Positions 25,241 to 34,110 are shown, numbered from the stretch's first letter. The stretch is 64,000 nt of DNA from Sva-07 sp942492715 (GCA_942492715.1 CALOFW010000002.1:310001-374000); one strand, 5' to 3'. Notes: generated from the sequence alone by a model not told the origin. Translations and numbers: made by a program.

Positions 25241-26392
25241 TCAGAGGACCTTGAGTTTGTCGGAGAAGACCTTCTTCGGCTTCATCTCGACGGCGATCTT
25301 CGTGGCGATGTCCTGGAACATCTGCGCCGCCTCCGACTCGGGGGCGACTGCGGTGATCGGACGGCCGTTGTCGCCGCCTTCGCGCAGTTCGGGCACGAGC
25401 GGCAGGCGACCGAGCAGCGGCACCTCGAGCTCCTCGGCGAGGATCTGGCCGCCGCCCGAACCGAAGATCTCGTAGCGCTTGCCGTCGTCGCCGGTGAACC
25501 ACGACATGTTCTCGATCACGCCGCGCACCGGCAGGTTGACCTTCGCCGCCATCGCTGCAGAGAGCGACGCGACCTTCTGGGCAGCCGGCTGCGGCGTGGT
25601 GACCACGAAGACCTCGCCGCGCGGCAGGTACTGCGCGAGGGAGAGGGCGATGTCGCCGGTGCCAGGAGGCATGTCGACGAGGAGGAAGTCGGGCTCGTCC
25701 CAGAACACGTCGGTGAGGAACTGCTCGAGCGCCTTGTGCAGCATCGGGCCGCGCCAGATGACCGCCTGGCCCTGCGGCACGAAGTAGCCGATCGAGATGC
25801 AGCGCACGCCCCACATCTCGGGCGGCACGAGCATCTCGTCGATCACGACCGGTTCACGGTCGGTGCCGAGCATGCGGGGGATCGAGTAGCCGTAGATGTC
25901 GGCGTCGACGACACCGACCTTGTAGCCCTGTGACGCCAGTGCGACGGCGAGGTTCGTGGTGACGCTCGACTTGCCGACGCCGCCCTTGCCGGACGAGATG
26001 AGGAGCGGCCGGGTCTTCGAGGTGTTCTTCGAGAACGGGATCTCGCGACCCTCGGCGTGCCCGTGGGCCTGGCTCGACCCGGCGGTGGCACCGGCGTCGC
26101 CGTGGAGTGTGCGACGGAGGTTCTCACGGTCCTCGTCGCTCATCACGGTGAATTCGAGGTCGATCGACTCGACGCCGTCGAGTTGCGTTGCAGCGTCGGA
26201 CACACGGCGCTGGATCTCGCTCTTGAGCGGACAACCCGGCACGGTGAGTGCGATCAGCACGCCGACGACGCCGTTGTCGAGGATCGACACGCCGCGCAGC
26301 ATCCCGAGGTCGACGATCGAACGGTGGAGTTCGGGGTCCTCGACGGGTCGGAGGGCTTCGACGATCTGTTCTTCGGTCACGGTGGCGGCCAT
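25241..26392 (-). CDS. mrp: Mrp/NBP35-family Fe-S carrier ATPase
   Basis: 383 residues: N-terminal DUF59/MIP18 domain (1-85, with the GCPLKSEI cysteine C54) and a P-loop domain with the deviant Walker A SSGKGGVGKSS (about 133-143), VDADIYGYSIPRML and LLVDMPPGTGD. Mrp proteins assemble or carry [4Fe-4S] clusters. Many members have a CxxC after the ENMS motif; here the segment reads ENMSWFTGDDGKRYEIFGSGGG with no cysteine. Start ATG 26392 matches the family; a divergent SufR-like regulator begins 61 nt away. Confidence 0.93.
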   Translation of the reverse strand: MAATVTEEQIVEALRPVEDPELHRSIVDLGMLRGVSILDNGVVGVLIALTVPGCPLKSEIQRRVSDAATQLDGVESIDLEFTVMSDEDRENLRRTLHGDAGATAGSSQAHGHAEGREIPFSKNTSKTRPLLISSGKGGVGKSSVTTNLAVALASQGYKVGVVDADIYGYSIPRMLGTDREPVVIDEMLVPPEMWGVRCISIGYFVPQGQAVIWRGPMLHKALEQFLTDVFWDEPDFLLVDMPPGTGDIALSLAQYLPRGEVFVVTTPQPAAQKVASLSAAMAAKVNLPVRGVIENMSWFTGDDGKRYEIFGSGGGQILAEELEVPLLGRLPLVPELREGGDNGRPITAVAPESEAAQMFQDIATKIAVEMKPKKVFSDKLKVL

Positions 26393-26420
26393 GGAGCCAT
26401 TGTGGCGACGGCCGGTCGAA

Positions 26421-26452
26421 TTTGCACTACGCGGATAGGTACAATTGTGCAC
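26421..26452. promoter_or_regulatory. Divergent promoter/operator between mrp and the SufR-like gene
   Basis: On the + strand TACAAT (26440-26445) is a good -10 box whose expected start point falls at or next to the ATG at 26453, suggesting a leaderless message for the regulator. The palindrome ACAATTGT (26441-26448) overlaps the -10 box and GTGCAC (26447-26452) follows, so a bound regulator would block transcription. Function is inferred from position. Confidence 0.45.
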
Positions 26453-27193
26453 ATGAGCACGAGCCCGTCGTTCACCGCCACCGTGTCGGCGATCACCGAC
26501 GCCTTCGGTGACCCGACGCGCCGCTCGATCTACCTGTTCGCGAAGGAGCACTCGGGGCCCGATGAGTCCGGCGTCACGGCCACCATGGTGGCTGCAGAGG
26601 TCGGTGTGCACGCGAACGTCGCTCGGCACCACCTCGACAAGCTCGCCGCCGGTGGCTACCTCGAAGTCGTGTCCGGGCGGGTCGCCGGTGCCGGCGCCGG
26701 TCGCCCGTCGAAGCGCTACGTCGTCGTGGGCGACGCGCTCAAGATGAACGATGTCGACTTCCCGGTCCGCAGCGACGACCTGCTGCTCTCGCTGCTCGGC
26801 CGGGCGCTCGACCGGCTCCCGCACGACGAAGCCGAGGCGATCGCCGAGGAGGTCGGCCAGGAGTACGGGCGGGCGATGGCCGATGGCCTCACCGGCGACG
26901 CCCTCGCCAGCGGGCGGCGGTCGCTCCGGTCGGCGATGCAGGCCGTCGCCGATGCGCTGACCGCGCACGGGTTCGCGGCGCATGCGGAAGGTCGGAACGA
27001 TCAGCTGCGGATCATCAACAACCACTGCCCGTTCGGCGACGTCGCCACCGAGCATCCCGTCATCTGCGCTGTCGACCGCGGCATGGTGAAGGGGATGCTC
27101 GCCGCACTGGTCGACAGCGACGACGCCCTCGGCGACATCGTCACCGAGCAGAGCTTCGCCCGCGGCGACACGTTCTGCTCCACCGCCGTCTGA
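26453..27193 (+). CDS. SufR-like Fe-S-sensing transcriptional regulator
   Basis: 246 residues. N-terminal winged helix (TRRSIYLFAKEH; TMVAAEVGVHANVARHHLDKL), central helical domain, and a cysteine-bearing C-terminus: C192 in NNHCPFGDVA, C205 in HPVICAVD, and C242 in GDTFCST. The C-x12-C spacing plus a third distal cysteine resembles SufR repressors, which bind a [4Fe-4S] cluster and control Fe-S assembly genes. It faces mrp, an Fe-S carrier gene, which fits. No Shine-Dalgarno precedes the ATG. Confidence 0.85.
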   Translation: MSTSPSFTATVSAITDAFGDPTRRSIYLFAKEHSGPDESGVTATMVAAEVGVHANVARHHLDKLAAGGYLEVVSGRVAGAGAGRPSKRYVVVGDALKMNDVDFPVRSDDLLLSLLGRALDRLPHDEAEAIAEEVGQEYGRAMADGLTGDALASGRRSLRSAMQAVADALTAHGFAAHAEGRNDQLRIINNHCPFGDVATEHPVICAVDRGMVKGMLAALVDSDDALGDIVTEQSFARGDTFCSTAV

Positions 27194-27230
27194 TGGTTGC
27201 GCCGGGGGTCGAACCCTTGGCGCAACGATG

Positions 27231-27872
27231 TCACCGGCGGGCTCTGGAGTACTCGACGACTCGTTCGACGACCTCGGGCGATGCCTTGGCGGTGGAGCCG
27301 GCGTCGAACGGAGGTTGCGGGTCGTACTCGATCATCAGCTGGCTGGCTTCCGCAGCGGTGCGGTCGACGAGGATCTCGACCAGGCGCAGCGCCATGTCGA
27401 TGCCGCTCGACACGCCGGCGGCGGTGATGATCCTCCGATCGAGGTGTTCCACCACACGCTCGCCGGTCGGAATCGCACCGTGCTCGGCGAGCACGTCGAG
27501 AGCACCCCAGTGCGTGGTGGCGGTCAGCCCCTGCAGGAGCCCCGCCGCCGCGAGCACGAGCGAACCGGTGCACACCGACGTGGTGAACACCGTGGTCTCG
27601 TGCGCCGTGCGAACCCAGTCGAGCACCCGCTCGTCGTTCATCAGGGCCCGGGTCCCGTGGCCGCCGGGGAACACGACGACGTCGGGTGCGGCCATCTCCT
27701 CGAACGTCGCATCCACCTCGATGCCGAGCATCCCGTTGTCCGAGCGCACGACGCCGCGGTCGTGGCCGACGAACGTCACGTCGAAGTCGGGGATGCGCTG
27801 GAGCACCTCGTACGGCCCGATGCCGTCGAGCGCAGTGAACTGCGGGAACAGGGGGATCGCGATGGAGGTCAC
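27231..27872 (-). CDS. DJ-1/PfpI family protein
   Basis: 213 residues from GTG 27872. Class I glutamine-amidotransferase-like fold with the nucleophile cysteine in TTSVCTGSLVLAAAGLL, PDVVVFPGGHG, and THWGALDVL. This is the AraC-type/isonitrile-hydratase-like branch of DJ-1/PfpI, without a DNA-binding domain. The start is chosen because the frame upstream runs through an intergenic palindrome. Function is not predictable beyond the fold. Confidence 0.87.
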   Translation of the reverse strand: MTSIAIPLFPQFTALDGIGPYEVLQRIPDFDVTFVGHDRGVVRSDNGMLGIEVDATFEEMAAPDVVVFPGGHGTRALMNDERVLDWVRTAHETTVFTTSVCTGSLVLAAAGLLQGLTATTHWGALDVLAEHGAIPTGERVVEHLDRRIITAAGVSSGIDMALRLVEILVDRTAAEASQLMIEYDPQPPFDAGSTAKASPEVVERVVEYSRARR

Positions 27873-27900
27873 GTCGTCACCGTACCGACCCACCCCGACC

Positions 27901-27949
27901 GTTCTCGTGAACAGTTGCGCGGTCAGAACGCGCACGAGTTCACGAGAAC
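27901..27949. repeat. Dispersed palindrome family A, copy 2
   Basis: Arms GTTCTCGTGAAC and GTTCACGAGAAC, 25 nt apart, with an inner pair TGCGCG / CGCGCA. It lies in the 110-nt gap between the divergent DJ-1 and DUF3107 genes, so here it cannot be a terminator for either. Confidence 0.85.
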
Positions 27950-27982
27950 GGGTGGAGGGGGAGCGCGGGTAGCGTGCACGGG

Positions 27983-28216
27983 GTGGACGTACGCATCGGA
28001 GTGACCCAGGCCCCCCGTGAGCTCAACATCGAACTCGCCGAGGACGTCGATCGAGATGATCTGAAGTCGCGGGTCGAGGCGGCGCTGGGCGGAGCGAGCG
28101 ACGTGCTGTGGATCACCGACAAGCGGGGCAAGGACGTCGTGATCCCCGCCGCGAAGATCGCGTACGTCGAGCTCGGCTCGGCCGACGGCGATCGCAAGAT
28201 CGGCTTCGGAGGCTGA
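27983..28216 (+). CDS. DUF3107 protein
   Basis: 77 residues from GTG 27983 (VDVRIGVTQAPRELNIE), which matches the usual N-terminus of this actinobacterial family; an in-frame GTG nine bases upstream is an alternative. The C-terminus KIAYVELGSADGDRKIGFG is also typical. Function unknown. It sits directly upstream of two Get3-like ATPase genes and is probably in their operon. Confidence 0.88.
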   Translation: MDVRIGVTQAPRELNIELAEDVDRDDLKSRVEAALGGASDVLWITDKRGKDVVIPAAKIAYVELGSADGDRKIGFGG

Positions 28217-28218
28217 AG

Positions 28219-29214
28219 CTGGGCCCCTCGGGTCGGCCAGGGCTCCTGGACCTCGACCTGCTGTGGGTCACGGGCAAGGGCGGTGTCGGCAAGACCACTG
28301 TCGCGGCAGCGATCGCCGACGTCGCCGCGCGTCATGGTCGGCGAACGCTCGTGTGCGAGATGGATGCCAAGGGCGCGCTCGCCAACGCGTTCGATGTCGG
28401 CGAGCTCGAGTTCGAGCCCACCGAGGTCGCCCAGAACCTCCACGCCATGGCGATGAACACCGAGGACTCGCTGCGCGAGTACCTGCGCCTGTTCGTCAAG
28501 ATCCCGTTGCTGGGCCGCATCGGCCCGCTGGCCTCCACGTTCGACTTCGTCGCCGACGCCGCGCCCGGCGTCAAGGAGATCCTCGGTGTCGGCAAGCTCT
28601 GCTACGAGGTGCGTGAACGGCACTACGACCTGATCGTCGTCGACGCCGAGGCGAGTGGGCACATCGTCAGCCAGATCGGCGCCCCGAAGGTGATCGCCGA
28701 CCTCGTCCAGGTGGGCCTGGTGCGCGACCAGACCCAGTGGATGCTCGACATCCTCGACGACCCGCAGCGCACCGGCGTCGCCGTGGTGACCACCCCCGAG
28801 GAGATGCCGGTCACCGAGACGATCGAACTGCTCGGACGCCTGCGAGCGGAGACCGGCGCCCACGCGTCCGCCGTCATCGCGAACCGTGTTCTGCCGGCGA
28901 TGTTCAACCGACGTGAGCAGTCGATCGTCGATCGCCTCGGCGACGCGATGACCCTGCTCGTCGAGGCCGCAGGGCCCGCGGTGACCACCGTCGTCGAAGC
29001 CGCCAACCTCACCGAGATGCGCCGCCGGACGGGCGCGGGCCACCTCGAACGGCTCCGGACATGGTTGGAGTCCCACGACGAGATGCCGAACGGTCTGCCG
29101 ATCGTGACGGTCCCCGAGATGTTCTCCCGCGGGTCGGGCCCGCGGGTCGTCTCGCTCGTCGCCGAGTCGCTCACCGACGAGTTGGATCCGCAGGACCGAG
29201 GTCGTCGTGGCTGA
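28219..29214 (+). CDS. ArsA/Get3-like ATPase (first of pair)
   Basis: About 331 residues. Walker A WVTGKGGVGKTT, LIVVDAEASGH for Walker B/switch region. No ATG, GTG or TTG lies in frame between the DUF3107 stop and the P-loop. The best start is CTG 28219, six bases after GGAGG (28208-28212); CTG 28213 or 28246 are alternatives. It is one of the adjacent pair known in mycobacteria as Rv3679/Rv3680. Those homologues of eukaryotic Get3 have been studied as tail-anchored-protein or stress factors. Its 3' end overlaps the second ATPase gene. Confidence 0.85.
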   Translation: MGPSGRPGLLDLDLLWVTGKGGVGKTTVAAAIADVAARHGRRTLVCEMDAKGALANAFDVGELEFEPTEVAQNLHAMAMNTEDSLREYLRLFVKIPLLGRIGPLASTFDFVADAAPGVKEILGVGKLCYEVRERHYDLIVVDAEASGHIVSQIGAPKVIADLVQVGLVRDQTQWMLDILDDPQRTGVAVVTTPEEMPVTETIELLGRLRAETGAHASAVIANRVLPAMFNRREQSIVDRLGDAMTLLVEAAGPAVTTVVEAANLTEMRRRTGAGHLERLRTWLESHDEMPNGLPIVTVPEMFSRGSGPRVVSLVAESLTDELDPQDRGRRG

Positions 29215-30364
29215 GCTCGACAACCTGCTGGCCAGCCGGGAGATGATCCTCGTCGCCGGCTCGGGCGGCGTCGGCAAGACCACGATCGCCGCAGCGCTCG
29301 GCGTTGCCGCCGCCGAACGGCACCGGGGCCGCATCCTCGTGATGACCGTCGACCCGGCCCGCCGACTCGCGACGGCACTCGGTCTGGACGAGTTCGGCAA
29401 CACACCGGTCCAGATCGATCCGGACGCCTTTGCGGCGTCGGGCGTCAAGCTGCGTGGCGAGGTGTGGGTGGCGATGCTCGACACCAAGGCGGGCTGGGAC
29501 GAGCTGATCACCCGTCAGGCCCCCGATGCCGCGACCCGCGACGCCGTGCTCGCGAACCCGCTGTACGAGAACATCACCCGCCGTTTCGTGCACAGCCACG
29601 AGTACCTCGCGATGGAGCAGCTGCACGACCTGCACGCCAGCGGGGAGTTCGATCTCGTGATCGTCGACACGCCGCCGTCGCGCAACGCGCTGTCGATCCT
29701 CGACGCTCCGAACCGGATGATCGAGTTCTTCGGGAGCCGGCTGCTGCGGTGGCTCACCGTGCCGTACCGGTCACGCCTCTTCACGGTCGCCTCGAAACCC
29801 TTCTACCAGGTCGCCGATCGCGTGCTCGGCTCGCGCTTCCTCCAGGACATCGCCGACTTCTTCGTGCTCTTCCAGGCGATGGAGAGTGGATTCGTCCGAC
29901 GTGCCAAGGAGGTCGAAGCGCTGCTCGTCGACCCTCGCACCGCCTTCGTCGTCGTCACCACGCTCGAGACTGCCCCGAGTTACGAGGCCCGGTTCCTCGC
30001 TCGATCGCTGCTCGACCGTGGGATGTCGCTCGGGGCGATCGTCGCCAACCGGGTGTTGCCCGAATCGTTGGCGAGTGCTGACGCGGCCGACAGCGCCGTG
30101 GCCCTCCTCGAGGCGGCGAACGGCGATCTCGCCGACGCGGTCGCCGAGGTGCTCGACGTGCCGCCGAAGCAGGTGGGCACCGTGCTGAAGCGGATCGCAT
30201 CCCGATTCGACGACGTTGCGCTCGTGGCCGCCCGCGAGTCGGATCGGCGAACCGAACTCGCCGATCTCGCGCCGGTGCTGCTGGCGGTTCCGTGGCTGTC
30301 GGGCGACATCCACGACCTCGCCGGGCTCGGGCTGCTGGCCGGTCACCTGCGCAACGGCGGATGA
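29207..30364 (+). CDS. ArsA/Get3-like ATPase (second of pair)
   Basis: 385 residues from GTG 29207, overlapping the previous gene by 8 nt. Walker A VAGSGGVGKTT (about 16-26), MTVDPARRLATALG, and VIVDTPPSRNALSILD. The long central region (FFGSRLLRWLTVPYRSRLF through FFVLFQAMESGF) is helical, as in the membrane-client region of Get3. The gene order ATPase-ATPase-(kinase)-whiB recalls Rv3679-Rv3680-whiB4. No arsenic genes are nearby, so arsenite export is unlikely. Confidence 0.9.
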   Translation: MAELDNLLASREMILVAGSGGVGKTTIAAALGVAAAERHRGRILVMTVDPARRLATALGLDEFGNTPVQIDPDAFAASGVKLRGEVWVAMLDTKAGWDELITRQAPDAATRDAVLANPLYENITRRFVHSHEYLAMEQLHDLHASGEFDLVIVDTPPSRNALSILDAPNRMIEFFGSRLLRWLTVPYRSRLFTVASKPFYQVADRVLGSRFLQDIADFFVLFQAMESGFVRRAKEVEALLVDPRTAFVVVTTLETAPSYEARFLARSLLDRGMSLGAIVANRVLPESLASADAADSAVALLEAANGDLADAVAEVLDVPPKQVGTVLKRIASRFDDVALVAARESDRRTELADLAPVLLAVPWLSGDIHDLAGLGLLAGHLRNGG

Positions 30365-30383
30365 TCAGGCAGAATCAACGGTG

Positions 30384-31895
30384 ATGACCTCTCTCGCCGA
30401 ACTCACCCGCGAGCACACGACGCTCGATCGTGACGACATCGATCACCTGCACCGGCTGACCGCCGAGTGGGCGTTCCTCGCCGATCTGTGCTTCGCCGAT
30501 CTGTTGCTCTACGTCCGCTCCAGTGGTGGCAAGTGGCTGATCGTCGATCAGGTGCGTCCGGCCACCAACCAGACCATGTACACCACCGACTACGTGGGTT
30601 CCTGGGCCGACGGCGACGAGGCGGAGCTGATCGATCGCACGGCCGACACCGGCCAGCGCGTCGAGGGAGCGATCGAGGTCGACGGGGGTGGCGACGAGAT
30701 CAACCACGCACGCATGTTGGCGCTCCCGGTGCGGCGCGACGGTGAGATCATCGCGGTGCTGTCGAAGGAATGGAAGGTCCGCGCGGGCCGGCCGCTCGGC
30801 GAGCTCGAGCGCAACTACTCGTTCATCTTCGAGGAGTTCGCGCAGATGATCGAGATCGGCACGTTCCCGTTCGCCGGACGCGTGGCCGACTCCAGCGCGG
30901 CGCCCCGCGTGGGTGACGGTGTGTTGACCCTCGACGCGTCGGGCACGGTCACGTACGTGTCGCCGAACGCGAACTCGGCACTGCACCGGGTGGGCATCCA
31001 GGCGAACCCGGTCGGCATGCGTCTCGCCGAACTCGGATTCCACGACGGCCCCGTGCGGCAGGCCTTCGAGCGACGCGAACCGATCGTGGAGGAGTTCGAG
31101 CAGGGCGCCGACGTCACGCTCCTGTGCCGGTGTGTGCCGTTGGTGACCGACGGCGAGTCCGGCCTCGAGATCGCCGGCGGGCTGCTGCTCGTTCGCGACG
31201 TCACCGAACTCCGCAAACGCGATCGGCTGCTGTTGAGCAAGGACGCCACGATCCGTGAGATCCATCACCGGGTGAAGAACAACCTGCAGACGATCTCGTC
31301 ACTGCTGCGGCTCCAGGCCCGTCGACTCACCAACCCCGAAGCGAAGGCGGCGGTCCAGGAGTCGGTCAGGCGGATTCGCACGATCGCGCTCGTGCACGAG
31401 TCGCTGTCGCGCGAGCCGGGCGAGGACATCGCGTTCATCGAGATCGTCCGGCCGCTGCTGCGCCTGGCCGAGGAGAGCCTCCAGTCGCCCGATCGTCCGG
31501 TGCGGTTCGTGGTGACCGGCGACGGTGGTCGGATCCCGGCCAACACCGCGACGCCGCTGTCGGTCGTGCTCACCGAACTGCTGCAGAACGCCGTCGATCA
31601 CGGCTTCCCCGAGGGCAGCGGCGGCGGCGAGGTCAACGTGGGCCTCAGCCACCGAGACGGGCGGCTCACCGTGCGTGTCGTCGACAACGGTCGCGGCGTC
31701 GATCCCTCGTTCCAGCTCGATCAGGCCAAGGGTCTCGGCCTGTCGATCGTCCGCACGCTCGTGACCACGGAACTCAACGGCACGATCGACATCCGACCCG
31801 CCACGACGTCAGAACTCGAGCTGGCCGGTGTCGGCGATGGCTCCGCCCGCCAGCGCGGTACGGTCATCGAACTCGTCGTCCCCACGGACGACTGA
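30384..31895 (+). CDS. PdtaS-like sensor histidine kinase (GAF-PAS-HisKA_2)
   Basis: 503 residues, soluble. N-terminal GAF-like domain (1-150), PAS domain (about 175-280, VLTLDASGTVTYVSPNANSAL), HisKA_2 with EIHHRVKNNLQTISSLLRLQ, and HATPase (LTELLQNAVDHGF; VDNGRGVD; GLGLSIVRTLV). This is the layout of mycobacterial PdtaS, which phosphorylates the ANTAR regulator PdtaR. No PdtaR is in the window. ATG 30384 follows the second ATPase gene by 19 nt. Confidence 0.92.
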   Translation: MTSLAELTREHTTLDRDDIDHLHRLTAEWAFLADLCFADLLLYVRSSGGKWLIVDQVRPATNQTMYTTDYVGSWADGDEAELIDRTADTGQRVEGAIEVDGGGDEINHARMLALPVRRDGEIIAVLSKEWKVRAGRPLGELERNYSFIFEEFAQMIEIGTFPFAGRVADSSAAPRVGDGVLTLDASGTVTYVSPNANSALHRVGIQANPVGMRLAELGFHDGPVRQAFERREPIVEEFEQGADVTLLCRCVPLVTDGESGLEIAGGLLLVRDVTELRKRDRLLLSKDATIREIHHRVKNNLQTISSLLRLQARRLTNPEAKAAVQESVRRIRTIALVHESLSREPGEDIAFIEIVRPLLRLAEESLQSPDRPVRFVVTGDGGRIPANTATPLSVVLTELLQNAVDHGFPEGSGGGEVNVGLSHRDGRLTVRVVDNGRGVDPSFQLDQAKGLGLSIVRTLVTTELNGTIDIRPATTSELELAGVGDGSARQRGTVIELVVPTDD

Positions 31896-31897
31896 GA

Positions 31898-32197
31898 TCA
31901 GCTGGCGCGGGCGGCGCGGGCGGCGGCGACCCGACGGCGGCGGATGACCCGGCGCTCCTCTTCGGTGAGCCCACCCCAGATGCCGGAGTCCTGATTGGTC
32001 TCCAACGCGAAGTCGAGGCACTGCTGGGCCACGTCGCACTCGCCGCACACCTCCTTCGCACGATCGATCTGTACCAGCGCGTGTCCTGTGGTGCCGACCG
32101 GGAAGAAGAGCTCCGGGTCGGTGTCGCGGCAGATGGCGTCGTCGCGCCACTCGTAGTCCGCGGCTCCCAGGGTCAGGCTGGACGCAAGGATCGACAC
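31898..32197 (-). CDS. WhiB-family Fe-S transcription factor
   Basis: 99 residues from GTG 32197 with GAGGAG seven bases upstream. Cluster ligands C23, C51, C54, C60 (ICRDTD; EVCGECDVAQQC), beta-turn GIWGGLTEEER, and a basic tail RRRRVAAARAARAS. WhiB proteins bind a [4Fe-4S] cluster and sigma factor region 4. Which paralogue (WhiB1/2/4) cannot be settled by eye. Convergent with the PdtaS-like gene, 2 nt apart. Confidence 0.95.
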   Translation of the reverse strand: MSILASSLTLGAADYEWRDDAICRDTDPELFFPVGTTGHALVQIDRAKEVCGECDVAQQCLDFALETNQDSGIWGGLTEEERRVIRRRRVAAARAARAS

Positions 32198-32395
32198 GTT
32201 GGTGCTCCTCGAAGGTTGGGGCGACAGGTCGCCGGGGGGAGAAATCGTGCCGATGTACGACACGACTGGCTTCGGGCCGGGCTGAACTGTAAGCGCGCCG
32301 ACCCGTGCCCGCAAGGGCCCATTGGGCCCAATCTTCGCCGTTCGGTCATCTGGTGGTCTTCTCGGATTCGTGCCGTTGTCGGGCAGACTGGGTCC

Positions 32396-33112
32396 ATGCT
32401 CGTGCTCGGCCATCGTGGAGCGTCTGCGGACGCTCCCGAGAACACGCCCGAGGCCTTCCGTCTCGCCGACACGATGGGCGCCGACGGCGTCGAACTCGAC
32501 GTCAGGTGGGTGCCCGATGGCCGCCTGGTGATCGCCCACGACCCGTTGCCGGACGACGTCGCTGAGGTCGACGCAATGGGATTGGCGAGCTTCGACGAAG
32601 CGCTCGACGCCTGTGGTGACCGCATGCTCGTGAACGTGGAGATCAAGAACTGGCCCACCGACGCCGGCTTCGATCCCACGATGGGGATGGTTCGCCCGGT
32701 GATCGACGCACTGCGGCGCCGGGGGAGTGCCGCCGCCCCGCGCTGGCTGATCTCGTCGTTCTCGTGGGACACGCTGGAAGCATGCCGGGTCGCCGCTGTC
32801 GACATCGCCACCGCGTGGCTGGTGACCTCGATCGGTCCCGAGCAGATCGCTCGGGCCGCGGCCGCCGGACACGTGGCGGTCCACCCCCACGAGCCGAACG
32901 TGACCGAGGAGTTCGTCGCTCGATGTCACGACGCGGGACTTGCGGTCAACACCTGGACGTGCAATGACCCGCAACGTCTGGTTGAACTCGCCGCACTCGG
33001 CGTCGACGGCGTGTGCACCGATGTCCCGGCCGTCGCACTCGAGGCGCTGGGCCGCAACGGTGCCGATGCCGGGCTCAGGCCACGATGGGCGTCGTGGCAG
33101 CCGGCTCGCTGA
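32396..33112 (+). CDS. Glycerophosphodiester phosphodiesterase
   Basis: 238 residues. GHRGASADAPENTPEAF at 5-21, ELDVRWVPDGRLVIAHDP and VNVEIKN give the catalytic His/Glu/Asp set of the GDPD TIM barrel. It hydrolyses glycerophosphodiesters from phospholipid turnover to glycerol-3-phosphate and an alcohol. No signal peptide, so it is cytoplasmic. Its 3' end overlaps by 38 bp the end of the convergent lipid kinase gene. Confidence 0.93.
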   Translation: MLVLGHRGASADAPENTPEAFRLADTMGADGVELDVRWVPDGRLVIAHDPLPDDVAEVDAMGLASFDEALDACGDRMLVNVEIKNWPTDAGFDPTMGMVRPVIDALRRRGSAAAPRWLISSFSWDTLEACRVAAVDIATAWLVTSIGPEQIARAAAAGHVAVHPHEPNVTEEFVARCHDAGLAVNTWTCNDPQRLVELAALGVDGVCTDVPAVALEALGRNGADAGLRPRWASWQPAR

Positions 33113-34091
33113 GCGGGGTGACCAACCTGACGGCATCGGGGACGTGCTCGAACTCGAGCCGGGTGGTGTTGCCGAGCGCGTCGCCGTCGACCTGATACGG
33201 AAACGGAGTCTCGTGTTCGATCACGAGGCGCGCGACGTCGATGCGGTAGTCGAGGTGCTTCGACGCTTCGACGCCACCACCGCGCAGCGCGCCGGCCAAC
33301 GACGACAGGATCGCCGGGGCGCTCATCGTGCGGAACGTCACCGCGACGAGACCACGGTTGAGCGTGGCAGCCGGCGACAGGTCCAACGGACGGTTGCCGA
33401 GGTAGGTGTAGGGGTTCGTGTTGAGCACGATCGTGAAGTAGCCGTCGTCGATCGGTGGACCGCCGTCGCCGTGCACGCAGAAGTGCGGGGTTCGGCGGTC
33501 GTACCCGGTCAGCCAGGTGGTCAGCCCGGCCCAGATGAACAGCGGGTGGCCGAGCCATCGCTTCAACGAGCCGCGTTGTTCGACGCGCTCGACGACGGCC
33601 GCATCGAAGCCGACGCCGGTGTGGAAGCAGAAGTAGCGCCCGTTGACCTGCCCCAATCCGATCGGGCGGAAGTCGCCGGCGTCGATCCCGTTGGCGAGGT
33701 ACTCGACCGCTCGCACCGGGTCGTTCGGCATGCCGAGCGTGCGGGCGAACACGTTGGTCGATCCGCCCGGGAGCACACCGAGTGCCGTGTTCGATCCGGC
33801 GATGCCCGTTGCGACCTCGTTGAGCGTGCCGTCGCCACCGAAGCCGATCACCACGTCGACCCCGCGCCGAACGGCATCGTGAGCGAAGCGTGTCGCATGG
33901 CCGCGGCGGTTCGTCTCGAGCACGTCGACGTCGTGGCCGCGGCTCAATCGGCGGTGGACGACGACCGTGTTGCGGGCGGTCACCGACGACGCGAAGGAGT
34001 TGACGATCAGCAGGACCTTCAAGGAACGCGACCGTATCCGGCGCGTTCGCCGTCGAGACGGTCGCTCGAGTTTGGGTCGAAGTTGACTCAC
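33075..34091 (-). CDS. Diacylglycerol/lipid kinase (DagK family)
   Basis: 338 residues from GTG 34091. GFGGDGTLNEVATGI is the nucleotide loop and LPGGSTNVFARTLG the second DagK motif. The family phosphorylates diacylglycerol or related lipids. GTG 34091 has AAGGAGGT 11 nt upstream; that ribosome site lies directly against the start of the divergent etfB gene (34111), so the two promoters must overlap neighbouring coding sequence. TTG at 34022, giving a shorter N-terminus (MKVLLIVNSFAS), is the main alternative and would better match many family members. Confidence 0.87.
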   Translation of the reverse strand: MSQLRPKLERPSRRRTRRIRSRSLKVLLIVNSFASSVTARNTVVVHRRLSRGHDVDVLETNRRGHATRFAHDAVRRGVDVVIGFGGDGTLNEVATGIAGSNTALGVLPGGSTNVFARTLGMPNDPVRAVEYLANGIDAGDFRPIGLGQVNGRYFCFHTGVGFDAAVVERVEQRGSLKRWLGHPLFIWAGLTTWLTGYDRRTPHFCVHGDGGPPIDDGYFTIVLNTNPYTYLGNRPLDLSPAATLNRGLVAVTFRTMSAPAILSSLAGALRGGGVEASKHLDYRIDVARLVIEHETPFPYQVDGDALGNTTRLEFEHVPDAVRLVTPLSEPAATTPIVA

Positions 34092-34110
34092 CGGTAACTT
34101 GGACCTCCTT

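Noticed and set aside
26393..27055. Upstream extension of the mrp frame
   Set aside because: It is antisense to the SufR-like gene and not part of Mrp homologues, which start at MAATVTEEQIVEAL.
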